Shown: piece by piece, positions 1-7,942 of the stretch
How positions within the stretch are numbered: position 1 is the first letter of the stretch
How the letters are laid out: every line of letters begins with the position of its first letter
From: Methylorubrum populi
GTDB taxonomy: Bacteria; Pseudomonadota; Alphaproteobacteria; Rhizobiales; Beijerinckiaceae
Assembly (NCBI RefSeq): GCF_002355515.1
Contig: NZ_AP014810.1
Span: 1 to 64,000, forward strand
DNA: 64,000 nt
Direction: 5' to 3'
Notes under the pieces: generated by a model
Told to the model about the DNA's origin: nothing
Database searches by the model: none
The model's input: only the letters and a program-made list of their open reading frames with translations
Program-made: the position numbers and the translations under genes

Positions 1-90
1 TCGACCCAATTACGCCTCGGCATTGGCGCGCACGAGACTTGAGCGATCAATCTCCATCGGAACCCGCCATAGTCCATCAGGGCAACAGCA

Positions 91-924
91 ATGTTACGGA
101 TACTTCAGTCGGCCGGGCTCGACCGGACCGGAACGACGCGTCCGCTCGACGGGCGCGTGGCCATCGTCACCGGTTCCACGAGCGGCATCGGGCTTGCCAT
201 AGCCAACACCTTGGCCGAGCAGGGCGCCTTGATCGTAATCAATGGCCTCGGCGACGAGGCCGAGATCACGCGCCTCTGTCACGATCTGAGCGAGCGGCAC
301 CAGACGTCCGTGCGCTACGACGATGCCGACCTCTCGCAGCCCGGCGCCGTCATGGACCTCGTCGACCGTTCGGCGCGCGCACTCGGGCCCGTCGAGATCC
401 TCGTGAACAATGCCGGCATCCAGCATGTCAGCCCCATCGAGGAGTTCCCGCCCGAAAAGTGGGACGCTATCTTGGCCATCAATCTTTCGGCGGTGTTTTA
501 CGCGACGCGCTCGGTGCTGCCCGACATGCGTCGGCGCGGCTGGGGCCGGATCGTCAACGTGGCCTCGGCGCACGGGCTGATCGGATCGCCGTTCAAGAGC
601 GCCTACGTGGCGGCCAAGCATGGCGTCGTGGGGCTGACCAAGGTCACGGCCCTGGAGACTGCCGAGGTCGGCATAACCTGCAACGCGGTCTGTCCCGGCT
701 ACGTCTGGACCCCGCTCGTCGCGGATCAGGTGCACGCGCAGGCGGCCGCGCACGGCATCTCGGAGGAGGAGGTCGTGCGTCAGGTGTTCCTCGCCGAGCA
801 ACCGAACAAACGCTTCGTCACCGTCGAGGAGATCGCCGGTACCGTCGCCTTCTTATGCAGCCCGGCAGCGGCCTCGATCACGGGCGCCTCGATCAACGTC
901 GACGGTGGCTGGACGGCCCATTGA
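91..924 (+). CDS. bdhA: SDR-family dehydrogenase, probably 3-hydroxybutyrate dehydrogenase
   Basis: The 277-residue protein is a classical short-chain dehydrogenase. It has the nucleotide-binding motif TGSTSGIG near residue 27, NNAG near residue 106, and the catalytic Ser with SAYVAAKHG (Tyr-x3-Lys). The C-terminal part (PGYVWTPLV, then VTVEEIAGTVAFLCS and GASINVDGGWTAH) resembles D-3-hydroxybutyrate dehydrogenases, which oxidise 3-hydroxybutyrate to acetoacetate with NAD in polyhydroxybutyrate turnover. The N-terminus has about 20 residues before the Rossmann strand, so a start slightly downstream is possible. It stands alone here, with about 290 gene-less bases after it. The family is certain; the substrate is inferred from overall resemblance. 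Confidence 0.8.
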   Translation: MLRILQSAGLDRTGTTRPLDGRVAIVTGSTSGIGLAIANTLAEQGALIVINGLGDEAEITRLCHDLSERHQTSVRYDDADLSQPGAVMDLVDRSARALGPVEILVNNAGIQHVSPIEEFPPEKWDAILAINLSAVFYATRSVLPDMRRRGWGRIVNVASAHGLIGSPFKSAYVAAKHGVVGLTKVTALETAEVGITCNAVCPGYVWTPLVADQVHAQAAAHGISEEEVVRQVFLAEQPNKRFVTVEEIAGTVAFLCSPAAASITGASINVDGGWTAH

Positions 925-1214
925 GGAGGCAGCGCGCCGACCCTTCCCCATGCAACGCTGGCCTTCCTCCAACCGGCGGCTTTTAGGCTGGGGAGGTCCA
1001 TTTTCGGCCTCGCGGTCATACGGGTAAGGAACGCTGCTCCCCCTGGCGGGCATCGGCGCACCTCAGGCGCCCGGAACAAGCACGCCTGAACGTCGGGTTG
1101 GCAAGTCTTCCTGAGCGACGGCTACGAACGAGCGTCCGGCGGGCCGGAGGCAGGGCGGCGCCGTGCGGCGATATCTGTCGCCACACGGCGGATCTTAGCT
1201 CCCCGGGACGGATG

Positions 1215-1526
1215 TCAGCGGGTTGAGCCGGTATGGTTGCCATACATCATTTCCGAATCGTCCGCATAGGAGAGCCGGTCTCCCAGTTTCTCGATCGACT
1301 GCATGGCCATCATCTTGCCGTTCGGTAACTTGACGACGTTGAACGTCCGCCCGGTCTTCTTGTCCTTGGCGGTGGCGACGGGAAGCTGTCGGGTCTCGAA
1401 CGGGCTGAGTTCGACGTCCGAACCGGCGACGCTCAATTCCTTGAGCGTCTCGGAAGTCGCGGGCAAGGCCGTCAGAGCGCCCATCAGGGCGAGAGCGGCG
1501 ACGGGAATACGGAAATTGCGAGACAT
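1215..1526 (-). CDS. small exported protein of unknown function
   Basis: 103 residues with a Sec-type signal peptide (MSRNFRIPVAALALMGAL, then ALPATSE as a likely cleavage region). The mature part carries KKTGRTFNVVKLPNGKMMAM. A second exported protein at 58858-59124 has nearly the same stretch (SKTGRKFNVVKLKNGKMMAI), so the two are distant paralogues. The mature domain is short and likely periplasmic. No catalytic motif is visible and I cannot assign a function. Confidence 0.65.
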   Translation of the reverse strand: MSRNFRIPVAALALMGALTALPATSETLKELSVAGSDVELSPFETRQLPVATAKDKKTGRTFNVVKLPNGKMMAMQSIEKLGDRLSYADDSEMMYGNHTGSTR

Positions 1527-1564
1527 TTCATTTTCCTATCAAGGGCGACCTTTCGCTGGAAAGG

Positions 1565-1687
1565 TCAGGTAATCCCCGCGATGGTGATCCCGAGGTTCTT
1601 CGGGCCGCGGAGGGAAGCGCCCGGCCGGTAAGGCGGCGGGTCATCTAGGAGCCGGGGGGCGACGAGGCGCCGGCAGAGCGTCACGAG
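1565..1687 (-). pseudogene. cytochrome P450, C-terminal fragment cut off by IS1380 element
   Basis: Read on the minus strand, this piece encodes a typical P450 C-terminus (LCRRLVAPRLLDD, then PYRPGASLRGPKNLGITIAGIT and a stop). It is separated from the rest of the gene (3359-4482) only by the IS at 1688-3358. Removing the IS and one copy of the 5-bp duplication ACGAG joins 3364-4482 to 1565-1687. The result is an uninterrupted 1242-nt frame (413 aa) that reads IEAEIALVTLCRRLV across the join. Confidence 0.85.
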
Positions 1688-3358
1688 CATACATTCCCCA
1701 AGTCGCATGCCGTCTGACGTGAGTTTCGCCTGAATCCGACCGCAGGACAATCATTTTCCGTCCCGAGCGGCGTCGTCGGGCGCGCAAGGCGCTGAGACAG
1801 GGCAGATCGGCCCGCGAAGCCGCCGTGTTGTGCCCTGGTGGCGGTGTTTTTCAGCGCAGCGGACAGACCCATCCTGCCGTTTTCGTTCAGTTTGGGCGTG
1901 GATGGCGGTCATGCGCATAGCGGAGGCGCTCGCAATCGGCGGATGGCGGCGAGGATGGCGCGGACCATCGGACCGGTGACGGCCACCTCGGCCAGCTGGA
2001 AGGTGATGGCGCGGGCATGGCGGACGACACGTGCCCCGATCTTGATCAGCTTCAGTTGCAGGCTGGTCAACGACCAGTCGGCCATCGTCTCGGGCAACTC
2101 GATGCAGCGCAAGAAGATGGCCAGGTTGTAGGCCAGCGCATGCAGTTGCAGTCGCACCTCATTGTCGCGGAACTTCCGGCATGACAGCCGCGTCCAGTGG
2201 AAGGCATATTTACCTTCCTTGATGTGCTGCTCGGCGGTGCCGCGCTGGTTATAGAACCGCACCACCCAGTCGGGCTCCATCGGCAGGTTGGTGACGATGA
2301 AGCCGACACGCGGGAACAGTTCGCCCGGATGCCATTCGATCTTGGCGATCACCCGGCGTTCCTTGTCCCAGGATGCCGCCTGATACTCGAAGTCTTCGTA
2401 GAAGCGCTTGACCTTGGTCAGCGAAGGTCGCCCGACAGGGCGCGTCAGCCGATGCGCGATCTTCTCGCGCAGGACGTTGTTCGCAGGCAGCCGGATGGCG
2501 TAGAAGAATCGGGCTTCTTCCAGCCGCTCATAGATCGCGGGGATCGCGTAGGCGGCGTCAGCCCGGAAGAACCGGCCGCAAAGGTCGCGCTCCGCGTAGC
2601 GGGCGATGACGGGGTCGAGAACGTCCCGCCAGCCATCGGCGCTGTGGACGTTGCCATGGCGCAAGGCGCAGCGCTCCAGCATGCCGAACTGGTTGAACAA
2701 AAAGTTCGGGTGATAGCAGGTGCAGTCGAAATGCCCGTTCCAGGCCGCGCCCTCCTGATCGCCATGGGTGGGGCTGACCGAACTGTCCATGTCCAGAACG
2801 ATGTACTTCAGCCCGTTACGGTCATGGAACCGGTCGATCCATTGGCCATTCAGGTCGGCCAGCGCGGCACGGTTCTCGGGCTGTGCCAGTGTCTCGGTCT
2901 CGAACCGTCCCATCTGCGAGGCCGAGGCCGCTTGCGCATCGACAGCCCTTCCACCCACGACCTGGCGCATCACCGGATCGAGGGCCAGGCGGTCGGCGTC
3001 GTTCACATCCTCGTATCCGGCCAGTCGCCCGAACACCGATTGCCGGAACAACCCGTCAAGCCGGTGGACCGTGTTCTTGCCGCGCCGGGTGTCGCGCAAT
3101 GCTTTTGCCGCCAGATCGGACAGCCCGAGCGCGTCATCCAGCTCGCGCATCACCAGCAGGCCGCCGTCGGAACTGAGCTGCGCACCTCGGAACTCCACAT
3201 GCACCCGGCGGTCGAACTCGACCCGATCTGCCCGCTTCGAACCCGCACCCTCTGGGTGATCCATCAAACGCGCCCCTCACGGCCATCAACACCATGATTT
3301 ATATCGGAAATATTGAGATCCTGACAGCAAAATCAGCGATTTACTTGGGGAATGTGGG
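1688..3358 (-). mobile_element. IS1380-family insertion sequence in a P450 gene
   Basis: The 1671-bp element has imperfect terminal inverted repeats: CATACATTCCCCAAGT at the left, and CCCACATTCCCCAAGT read inwards from the right. It is flanked by the direct repeat ACGAG at 1683-1687 and 3359-3363, the 5-bp size expected for IS1380-like elements. It carries one transposase gene. The flanking P450 halves rejoin in frame when it is removed, so both ends are well supported. Confidence 0.9.
1909..3267 (-). CDS. IS1380-family transposase
   Basis: 452 residues. The N-terminus (SSDGGLLVMRELDDALGL, then the RLAGYEDVNDADRL region) and the middle part (VLDMDSS, GFIVTNL, YNQRGTAEQHIKEGK) match the DDE transposase of IS1380 elements, with Asp of LDMDSS and Glu of EQHIKEGK as likely catalytic acids. 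The length is usual for the family and the frame is intact, so the element may still be active. It fills most of the IS at 1688-3358. Confidence 0.92.
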   Translation of the reverse strand: MMDHPEGAGSKRADRVEFDRRVHVEFRGAQLSSDGGLLVMRELDDALGLSDLAAKALRDTRRGKNTVHRLDGLFRQSVFGRLAGYEDVNDADRLALDPVMRQVVGGRAVDAQAASASQMGRFETETLAQPENRAALADLNGQWIDRFHDRNGLKYIVLDMDSSVSPTHGDQEGAAWNGHFDCTCYHPNFLFNQFGMLERCALRHGNVHSADGWRDVLDPVIARYAERDLCGRFFRADAAYAIPAIYERLEEARFFYAIRLPANNVLREKIAHRLTRPVGRPSLTKVKRFYEDFEYQAASWDKERRVIAKIEWHPGELFPRVGFIVTNLPMEPDWVVRFYNQRGTAEQHIKEGKYAFHWTRLSCRKFRDNEVRLQLHALAYNLAIFLRCIELPETMADWSLTSLQLKLIKIGARVVRHARAITFQLAEVAVTGPMVRAILAAIRRLRAPPLCA

Positions 3359-4482
3359 ACGAGAGCGATCTCAGCCTCGATGCGCGCCAGGGGTGCCCCG
3401 GCGCAGTAGTGAAGCCCGCCGCCGAACCCGAAATGCTGGTTGTCCCGGCGATCCGGATCGAACCGGTCCGCGTCCGCGAAGCGTGCCGGGTCACGGCTCG
3501 CGGACGCGAAGAGCAGGATTACTGGCGATCCCGCCGGGATCGTCACCCCCGCCACGTCGATGGCACCCAGCGCCTTGCGGGTGCGAAAGTGGACGGGGGG
3601 CTCGTAGCGCAGCATCTCCTCGATCACGCGGGGTGCTCGCGCGGGGTCAACCTTGAGCCTTTCAAGCTCGTCCGGGTGCCTGAGCAGGGTGAGCATTCCG
3701 TTGGTGATGAGGTTCACCGTCGTCTCGTGGCCCGCAACGAGAAGCAGGATCGCTGTCGAGATGAGGTCGATGTCCCCCATCGCCGGACGACCTTGGCCGC
3801 CACGGGCGGCGAGGCCGCTGAGCATGTCGTCAGCCGGCCGCCGACGCTTCTCGCGGATCAGCCGGCGCATGTAGTCCGAGATCGCATCGAAGGTCGCGGT
3901 GATCTCCCGCCGCCCCGCCTCGTCGTGGCGCGCGTCGGGCTCCAGGGCCGTCGCGAGGCGGATCGCCCAGGCATGGAACTGCGCCTCGTCGGCCTCGGGC
4001 ACGCCGAGAAGCTCGCAGATAACAGCGACGGGAAGGGGATAGGACAGGTCGTCCACGAGGCAGACCGTGTCGCGGCCCCGGCACGCGTCGATCAGGGTAT
4101 CGACGAGCCGGGCGACCTTGGCGTGGGACTCCCGCACCCGGGCGATGGTGAACTCCTTCATCACGAAGTCGCGCAGGGTGTCGTGGTCGGGCGGGTCGCG
4201 AAAGATCAGCGGACGGTGGGCGTTGACCACTCGGTTCCTGATCGGGTTGAGGATCCAGTCCCTCAGGGGGTTGCCCGTGGGGGGCCGCCGGGAGGGCGGC
4301 AGGTCTTCGGAGCTGAGCCGGGGATCGAAGATGAGGCTCCTCACTGCGGCATGGGTACTGACGACGAAGCTGCCGTCGGCTTGGCGGGAGACCGGCGTCT
4401 CGCGTAACCTTCCGTACAGCGGGTAGGGATCCGGCCGGTTCCTCGGGTCGAGGACCTGCGCAAACAGCGTGTCGTCACCCAT
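3359..4482 (-). pseudogene. cytochrome P450, main fragment (disrupted by IS1380 element)
   Basis: About 373 residues of a bacterial class I P450. Visible motifs are the I-helix LLVAGHETT, the K-helix ExxR (EEMLRYEP) and the heme-binding loop FGGGLHYCAG with its Cys ligand. The start at 4482 (MGDDTLFAQVL) is chosen because it overlaps the stop of the upstream reductase gene (ATGGGTGA), which points to translational coupling. After the loop the frame runs into the IS and stops at 3286, so the last 40 or so residues lie on the far side of the IS (1565-1687). Motif order and restored length (413 aa) are normal. The substrate is unknown. Confidence 0.88.
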
Positions 4483-5695
4483 GGGCCGCCTCCAGGGTCG
4501 GCGCGGCCTGGTCGGTGGAACGCCGCGGGACGGGGAAGCCAGGCTCCAGCCACTCGATCCGCGGCTGGTCGGTGGCGCCGAGGATCGGCGGGAAGGCCGA
4601 CCCTGCGGCGACGGCCTCGGCATAGGCGGGTAGCCAGCGCGCCTGATCGAAGGAGACGGCGGCGACGCTGCGCCCGGCCCTGCCGTAAACCGCCAGGAAC
4701 CGCTGCGAGGCCCGCGCCCCCTGGACGACGGCCAGGGCGTCCGCCCCCTCGGTGAGGCCGACGAGCTTGATGTTGAGGCCGAACTGGCTCGACCAAAAGG
4801 CCGGCAGGTGGCCGTACGGAGGCTGTTCGGAGGGACGGGCCAGCATGTTGGCGGCCGCGTGCCGGGCTTGGTCCACCGCGTTTCCCCAGTGCTCGACCGT
4901 CATCGGGCGATTGCCGGTGAGGGGGTTGGGCCAGCGCGCGACGTCGCCGGCCGCGTAGATTGCGGGATCGAGCTCACCCGCGAGGGTCATCGCCCGGCAG
5001 GCTGCGTCGCAGGTCAGGCCGCCCGCATCGGCGCGGAGGCCCGCCGCGGCGAGCCATCCGGTTTCGCGCGTCGCGCCGAGGGCCACGATGACGAGGTCCG
5101 TCGCGATCGTTGCGCCGCCCGGCAAGTGAGCGCGGCGCACCCCGCCCTTCTCGCCGGAGAACGAGTGAATCTTGGTGTTCATGCGGATGTCGACGCCGGC
5201 GTCCCTCATCCGCCCGGCGAGCGTGCCACCGATGACGGTCCCGAGCAGGCGAGCGAGGGGCGTCGGGTTGGGGTCGACGAGGGTGACGTCCAAGCCAAGG
5301 TCTCGGCAGCATGAGGCCGCCTCGCAGCCGATCAATCCGGCACCGACGACGAGGACGCGACCGGGACGCTGCGCGAGGGCATTCCGCAGGGAGCGGGCGT
5401 CCTCCACCGTGCGGATCGTGAATATCCCGGCGAGGTCCGCGCCCTCGCCCGGCCATGTCCGCGCCCTCGCGCCGGTGGCGATCAGCAGCGTCTCGTAGGG
5501 GAGCGTCGCGCCATCGGCGAGGCGAACCACCCGTCGCTCCCGGTCGAGGGCCACCGCTGGCTGGCCGAGCCGCCACCGGGCGCGCAGGCTGCGGAGCTGG
5601 GGCAGCTCGGTGGCCTCCGGCGCGAGTTCCCCCGCCAGGACATGCTTCGACAGGGGCGGCCTGTCGTAGGGCCGGTGGGGCTCGTCGCCGACGAT
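4475..5695 (-). pseudogene. FAD-dependent ferredoxin reductase, N-terminus removed by IS6 copy
   Basis: 406 residues remain of a pyridine nucleotide-disulfide family reductase that would pass electrons from NAD(P)H to a ferredoxin for the adjacent P450. The PYDRPPLSK motif, the ATG motif (LLIATGAR), the second nucleotide fold (VLVVGAGLIGCEAA) and the C-terminal FAD motif (IYAAGDVARW) are present. The N-terminal FAD fold (GxGxxG, roughly 35 residues) is missing because the IS begins at 5696. The frame happens to stay open back through the IS to 5956, but those residues are IS-derived. The 3' end overlaps the P450 start, so reductase and P450 were one operon. Without the FAD site it should be inactive. 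Confidence 0.85.
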
Positions 5696-6583
5696 GGGCC
5701 TGTCGCAAGCCGTGCCGTAGGCCGCAGCAGAGGCTAGATCTGTCTCGTTTTTAGGCTCTGTTAACCGCCTGAAGGCCGAAGCAGACCCCGAGCAGTCGGT
5801 TCTGCTCGCGGATGGTCCATGCGCCGGCAAAGCCGAAGCCCTTGCGCAGCCACAGCATGGCCTCGAACCCCTGGATCGTGCGCCGGGCAGTGCGGAAGGA
5901 CTGGAAGCCGCCGATCCGGGGCATGTTCTTCTTGACCCGAAAGTGGTCGCTCTCAATGCCCTGCTGCAGGTGCTTGGTCACATAGTGGAGCGGCGCGCGG
6001 GGTAGAAGGCCGTCGTTCCTCGCAGCCAAGATGGCGGGTGGATAGGTGCCGGCGCCATCCGTGCCGATGCGATCCGGGGCGAGCAACGGCTGATCCTGCA
6101 GCATCTTGCGGAAGAAGCGCTTGGCGGCATCGAGATCCCGATTGGCGGTGAGCAGGAAATCGACTGGATTGCCGTGCTTGTCGACGGCCCGGTAGAGATA
6201 GCGCCACTCCCCCCGCACCTTGATGTACGTTTCGTCGATGCGTACCGAGCCGCAGTGCGGTTTGCGGAACTGCCGCAACCGCTTTTCGATCAGCGGCGCG
6301 TAGGCCAAGACCCAGCGGTTCAGGGTGGAGTGGTCCACATCCATGCCGCGTTCCAGGAACAGCTCCTCGATGTCGCGGTAGCTCAGCGGGTAGCGCAGGT
6401 ACCAGGAGACGGCCTGGACGATCAGGGCAGCCTCATAGTGCCGGCCCTTGAAGTCAGCCTTGGCACGCTGCTTCAGCTTCGCGGCGATGGCGGACAGGAT
6501 CATGGGGTGGCCTCCGGGACTGGAGGCACCATGCGGGCTGCATGGTCAACGCGGGGTAAACGCTGCGGGTTTGCGACAGGCCC
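5696..6583 (-). mobile_element. IS6-family element, copy 1
   Basis: 888 bp bounded by inverted repeats GGGCCTGTCGCAA at both ends, with one transposase gene. It is the same length and, as far as I can compare, the same sequence as copy 2 (53093-53980), in the same orientation. Its left side abuts a truncated reductase gene and its right side abuts the first 56 bases of a split marR gene. The 8 bases right of it (ATGCCCAC) recur just left of copy 2, marking it as one end of a cointegrate. Confidence 0.92.
5751..6503 (-). CDS. IS6-family transposase (copy 1)
   Basis: 250 residues with the IS6-type DDE catalytic core: VRIDETYIKVRGEW (first Asp), GTDGAGTYPPAI (second Asp) and HFRVKKNMPRIGGFQSF in the third-acid region. 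The N-terminal helix-turn-helix region (YPLSYRDIEELFLERG) is typical of the IS26/IS6 group. The length is normal and the frame intact. The protein at 53148-53900 is identical, so either copy could supply transposase for both. Confidence 0.93.
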   Translation of the reverse strand: MILSAIAAKLKQRAKADFKGRHYEAALIVQAVSWYLRYPLSYRDIEELFLERGMDVDHSTLNRWVLAYAPLIEKRLRQFRKPHCGSVRIDETYIKVRGEWRYLYRAVDKHGNPVDFLLTANRDLDAAKRFFRKMLQDQPLLAPDRIGTDGAGTYPPAILAARNDGLLPRAPLHYVTKHLQQGIESDHFRVKKNMPRIGGFQSFRTARRTIQGFEAMLWLRKGFGFAGAWTIREQNRLLGVCFGLQAVNRA

Positions 6584-6639
6584 ATGCCCACTGCGAGGGC
6601 GCCGAACAGATTGACGAGCCGGTCCGAGAGTACGTTCAA
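6584..6639 (-). pseudogene. MarR-family regulator, N-terminal fragment separated by IS6 cointegrate formation
   Basis: The minus strand from 6639 reads MNVLSDRLVNLFGALAVG and then runs into the IS. The rest of the protein (GITDRIKKAAFDPTIPGG and onward) lies at 52598-53092, adjacent to the other IS copy. Joining 6639-6584 to 53084-52598 gives 543 nt (180 aa) with no frame break. The start is TTG with GAGG six bases upstream. Confidence 0.85.
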
Positions 6640-6671
6640 AGGGTTGCCTCATTCATTGACGGCGCATAGTG

Positions 6672-6686
6672 TATGCGCAGCGCATA
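6672..6686. promoter_or_regulatory. palindromic operator candidate between marR and ykgB
   Basis: TATGCGCAGCGCATA is a perfect 15-base palindrome, overlapped by further GCGCATA half-sites at 6662-6678. It lies in the 104-base divergent region between the marR start (6639) and ykgB (6744), the usual place for a MarR-dimer operator. Binding by the split MarR is inferred. Confidence 0.55.
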
Positions 6687-6743
6687 TATCACGCCTGTCT
6701 AAGCATGAAGGCAGGTCATGCGCCATGATGAAAGCGAGGCACC

Positions 6744-7220
6744 ATGTTTTCGACATTACACATAGCTGAAAAGACGACCGGCTCTCGCGGGTCTCTCGCG
6801 TTGCTGCGCTGGGCGCTGGTGGTCATCTTTCTCTGGTTCGGTTGCATGAAATTCACGAGCTATGAAGCGATGGGCATCGCGCCATTGATGAAGAACAGTC
6901 CGATCATGAGCTGGATTCCGGCCGTTTTTGGGGTGCAGGGTGGAAGCTATTTTATAGGCACCGTCGAGCTCGCGACGGCCGCTGCGCTGATTATCGGTGC
7001 TTTCAACAAGACGGCCTCCGCTCTCGGCGCGGCGATGTCATGCCTGACTTATGCCGTGACACTGACGTTTTTCCTGAGCACGCCTGGCGTCGCCGAGCCG
7101 ACCGCTGGCGGGTTCCCGGCGATTTCGGCCGGAACCGGACAGTTCCTGTTGAAGGACCTGGTGCTTCTTGCGGCATCAGCGTGCCTTCTACTTGCGTCCA
7201 TACGGACAGCAGACGCGTGA
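6744..7220 (+). CDS. ykgB: YkgB/RclC-like inner-membrane protein (DUF417)
   Basis: 158 residues with four hydrophobic segments: LLRWALVVIFLWFG, a helix around the GGSYFIGTVE region, SALGAAMSCLTYAVTLTFF and LLKDLVLLAASACLLL. The FxWFGxxKFTxYEAxxIxPL pattern and the loop SPIMSW are characteristic of the DUF417 family. In E. coli the member RclC (YkgB) belongs to the reactive-chlorine resistance operon, but its molecular role is not settled. The gene is divergent from the split marR and is carried as cargo on a Tn3-family transposon. Control by that MarR and a role in oxidant resistance are inferred. Confidence 0.8.
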   Translation: MFSTLHIAEKTTGSRGSLALLRWALVVIFLWFGCMKFTSYEAMGIAPLMKNSPIMSWIPAVFGVQGGSYFIGTVELATAAALIIGAFNKTASALGAAMSCLTYAVTLTFFLSTPGVAEPTAGGFPAISAGTGQFLLKDLVLLAASACLLLASIRTADA

Positions 7221-7224
7221 CGGC

Positions 7225-7353
7225 AAACAGGTGATAGGCGACGCTCCGGACCTGCGCTTTTGCCGAACCATACCCGCCTCAGCCCATAACGATCGACAAA
7301 CCCTGTCGCTTTGATAGGGTGTTCGAAAACATGCTTTCGAGGGTTTGTCGTAC
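7225..7353. promoter_or_regulatory. probable res site upstream of tnpR
   Basis: The region between ykgB and tnpR contains the inverted pair CGACAAACCCT (7294-7304) and AGGGTTTGTCG (7340-7350). Between them lies another inverted pair (TTCGAAAACATGCTTTCGA). Such paired subsites just before a resolvase gene are expected for the res recombination and operator site of Tn3-family transposons. Subsite borders are not resolved. Confidence 0.55.
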
Positions 7354-7938
7354 ATGCTGGTCGGATATATGCGGGTGTCAACGACCGATGACCGCCAAAC
7401 GGTCGATCTCCAGCGGGACGCGCTCGTCGCAACCGGGGTCGATCATCGGCATCTCCATACCGACAAGGCATCCGGCGCGCGCGACGACCGACCAGGCCTG
7501 AAAGCCTGCCTCGACTATCTGAACGCGGGCGACACACTGATCGTGTGGAAGCTCGACCGGCTCGGACGCTCGCTGCCGCACCTGCTGACGATCGTCACCG
7601 ATCTGAAGGCGCGCGGCATCGCGTTCCGGTCGCTGACCGAGCAGATGGATACGACCACGCCGCACGGCGAATTGCTGTTCTCGCTGTTCGGTGCATTGGC
7701 ACAATATGAGCGTGCGCTCACGCGCGAACGGGTGATGGCGGGACTGGCTGCTGCCAAACGCCGGGGACGCCAAGGTGGCCGCCCGCCGATGATCGACGCC
7801 GAAACGCTCGAGCGGATCACCGCCGCGCTGGATGGCGGGGCCAGCAAGGCGTCCGTCTGCCGGACCTTCAAGGTGCCGCGTTCGACCCTTCTCGGCACGC
7901 TTGCCCGGATCGGCTGGACCGCACCGGCCAAGGTCTAA
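7354..7938 (+). CDS. tnpR: Tn3-family resolvase (serine recombinase)
   Basis: 194 residues. The catalytic domain begins LVGYMRVSTTDDRQ with the nucleophilic Ser, followed by WKLDRLGRSLPHLL and the helix FSLFGALAQYERALTRERV. A C-terminal Hin-type helix-turn-helix (ASKASVCRTFKVPRSTLLGTLAR) follows. ATG at 7354 is preferred over TTG at 7345 because GAGGG at 7339-7343 is better spaced for it. It ends five bases before tnpA and probably resolves transposon cointegrates. Confidence 0.9.
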   Translation: MLVGYMRVSTTDDRQTVDLQRDALVATGVDHRHLHTDKASGARDDRPGLKACLDYLNAGDTLIVWKLDRLGRSLPHLLTIVTDLKARGIAFRSLTEQMDTTTPHGELLFSLFGALAQYERALTRERVMAGLAAAKRRGRQGGRPPMIDAETLERITAALDGGASKASVCRTFKVPRSTLLGTLARIGWTAPAKV

Positions 7939-7942
7939 GCCG

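Noticed and set aside
2197..3297. Long + strand frame opposite the IS1380 transposase
   Set aside because: Antisense shadow in GC-rich DNA, with no family resemblance and no ribosome site.
5696..5956. The reductase frame stays open through IS6 copy 1 to 5956, giving an apparent 493-aa fusion; the same N-terminal residues appear on the marR frame at 53093-53353
   Set aside because: The shared residues come from a non-coding frame of the IS transposase gene in both places. The real reductase and MarR sequences begin outside the IS.
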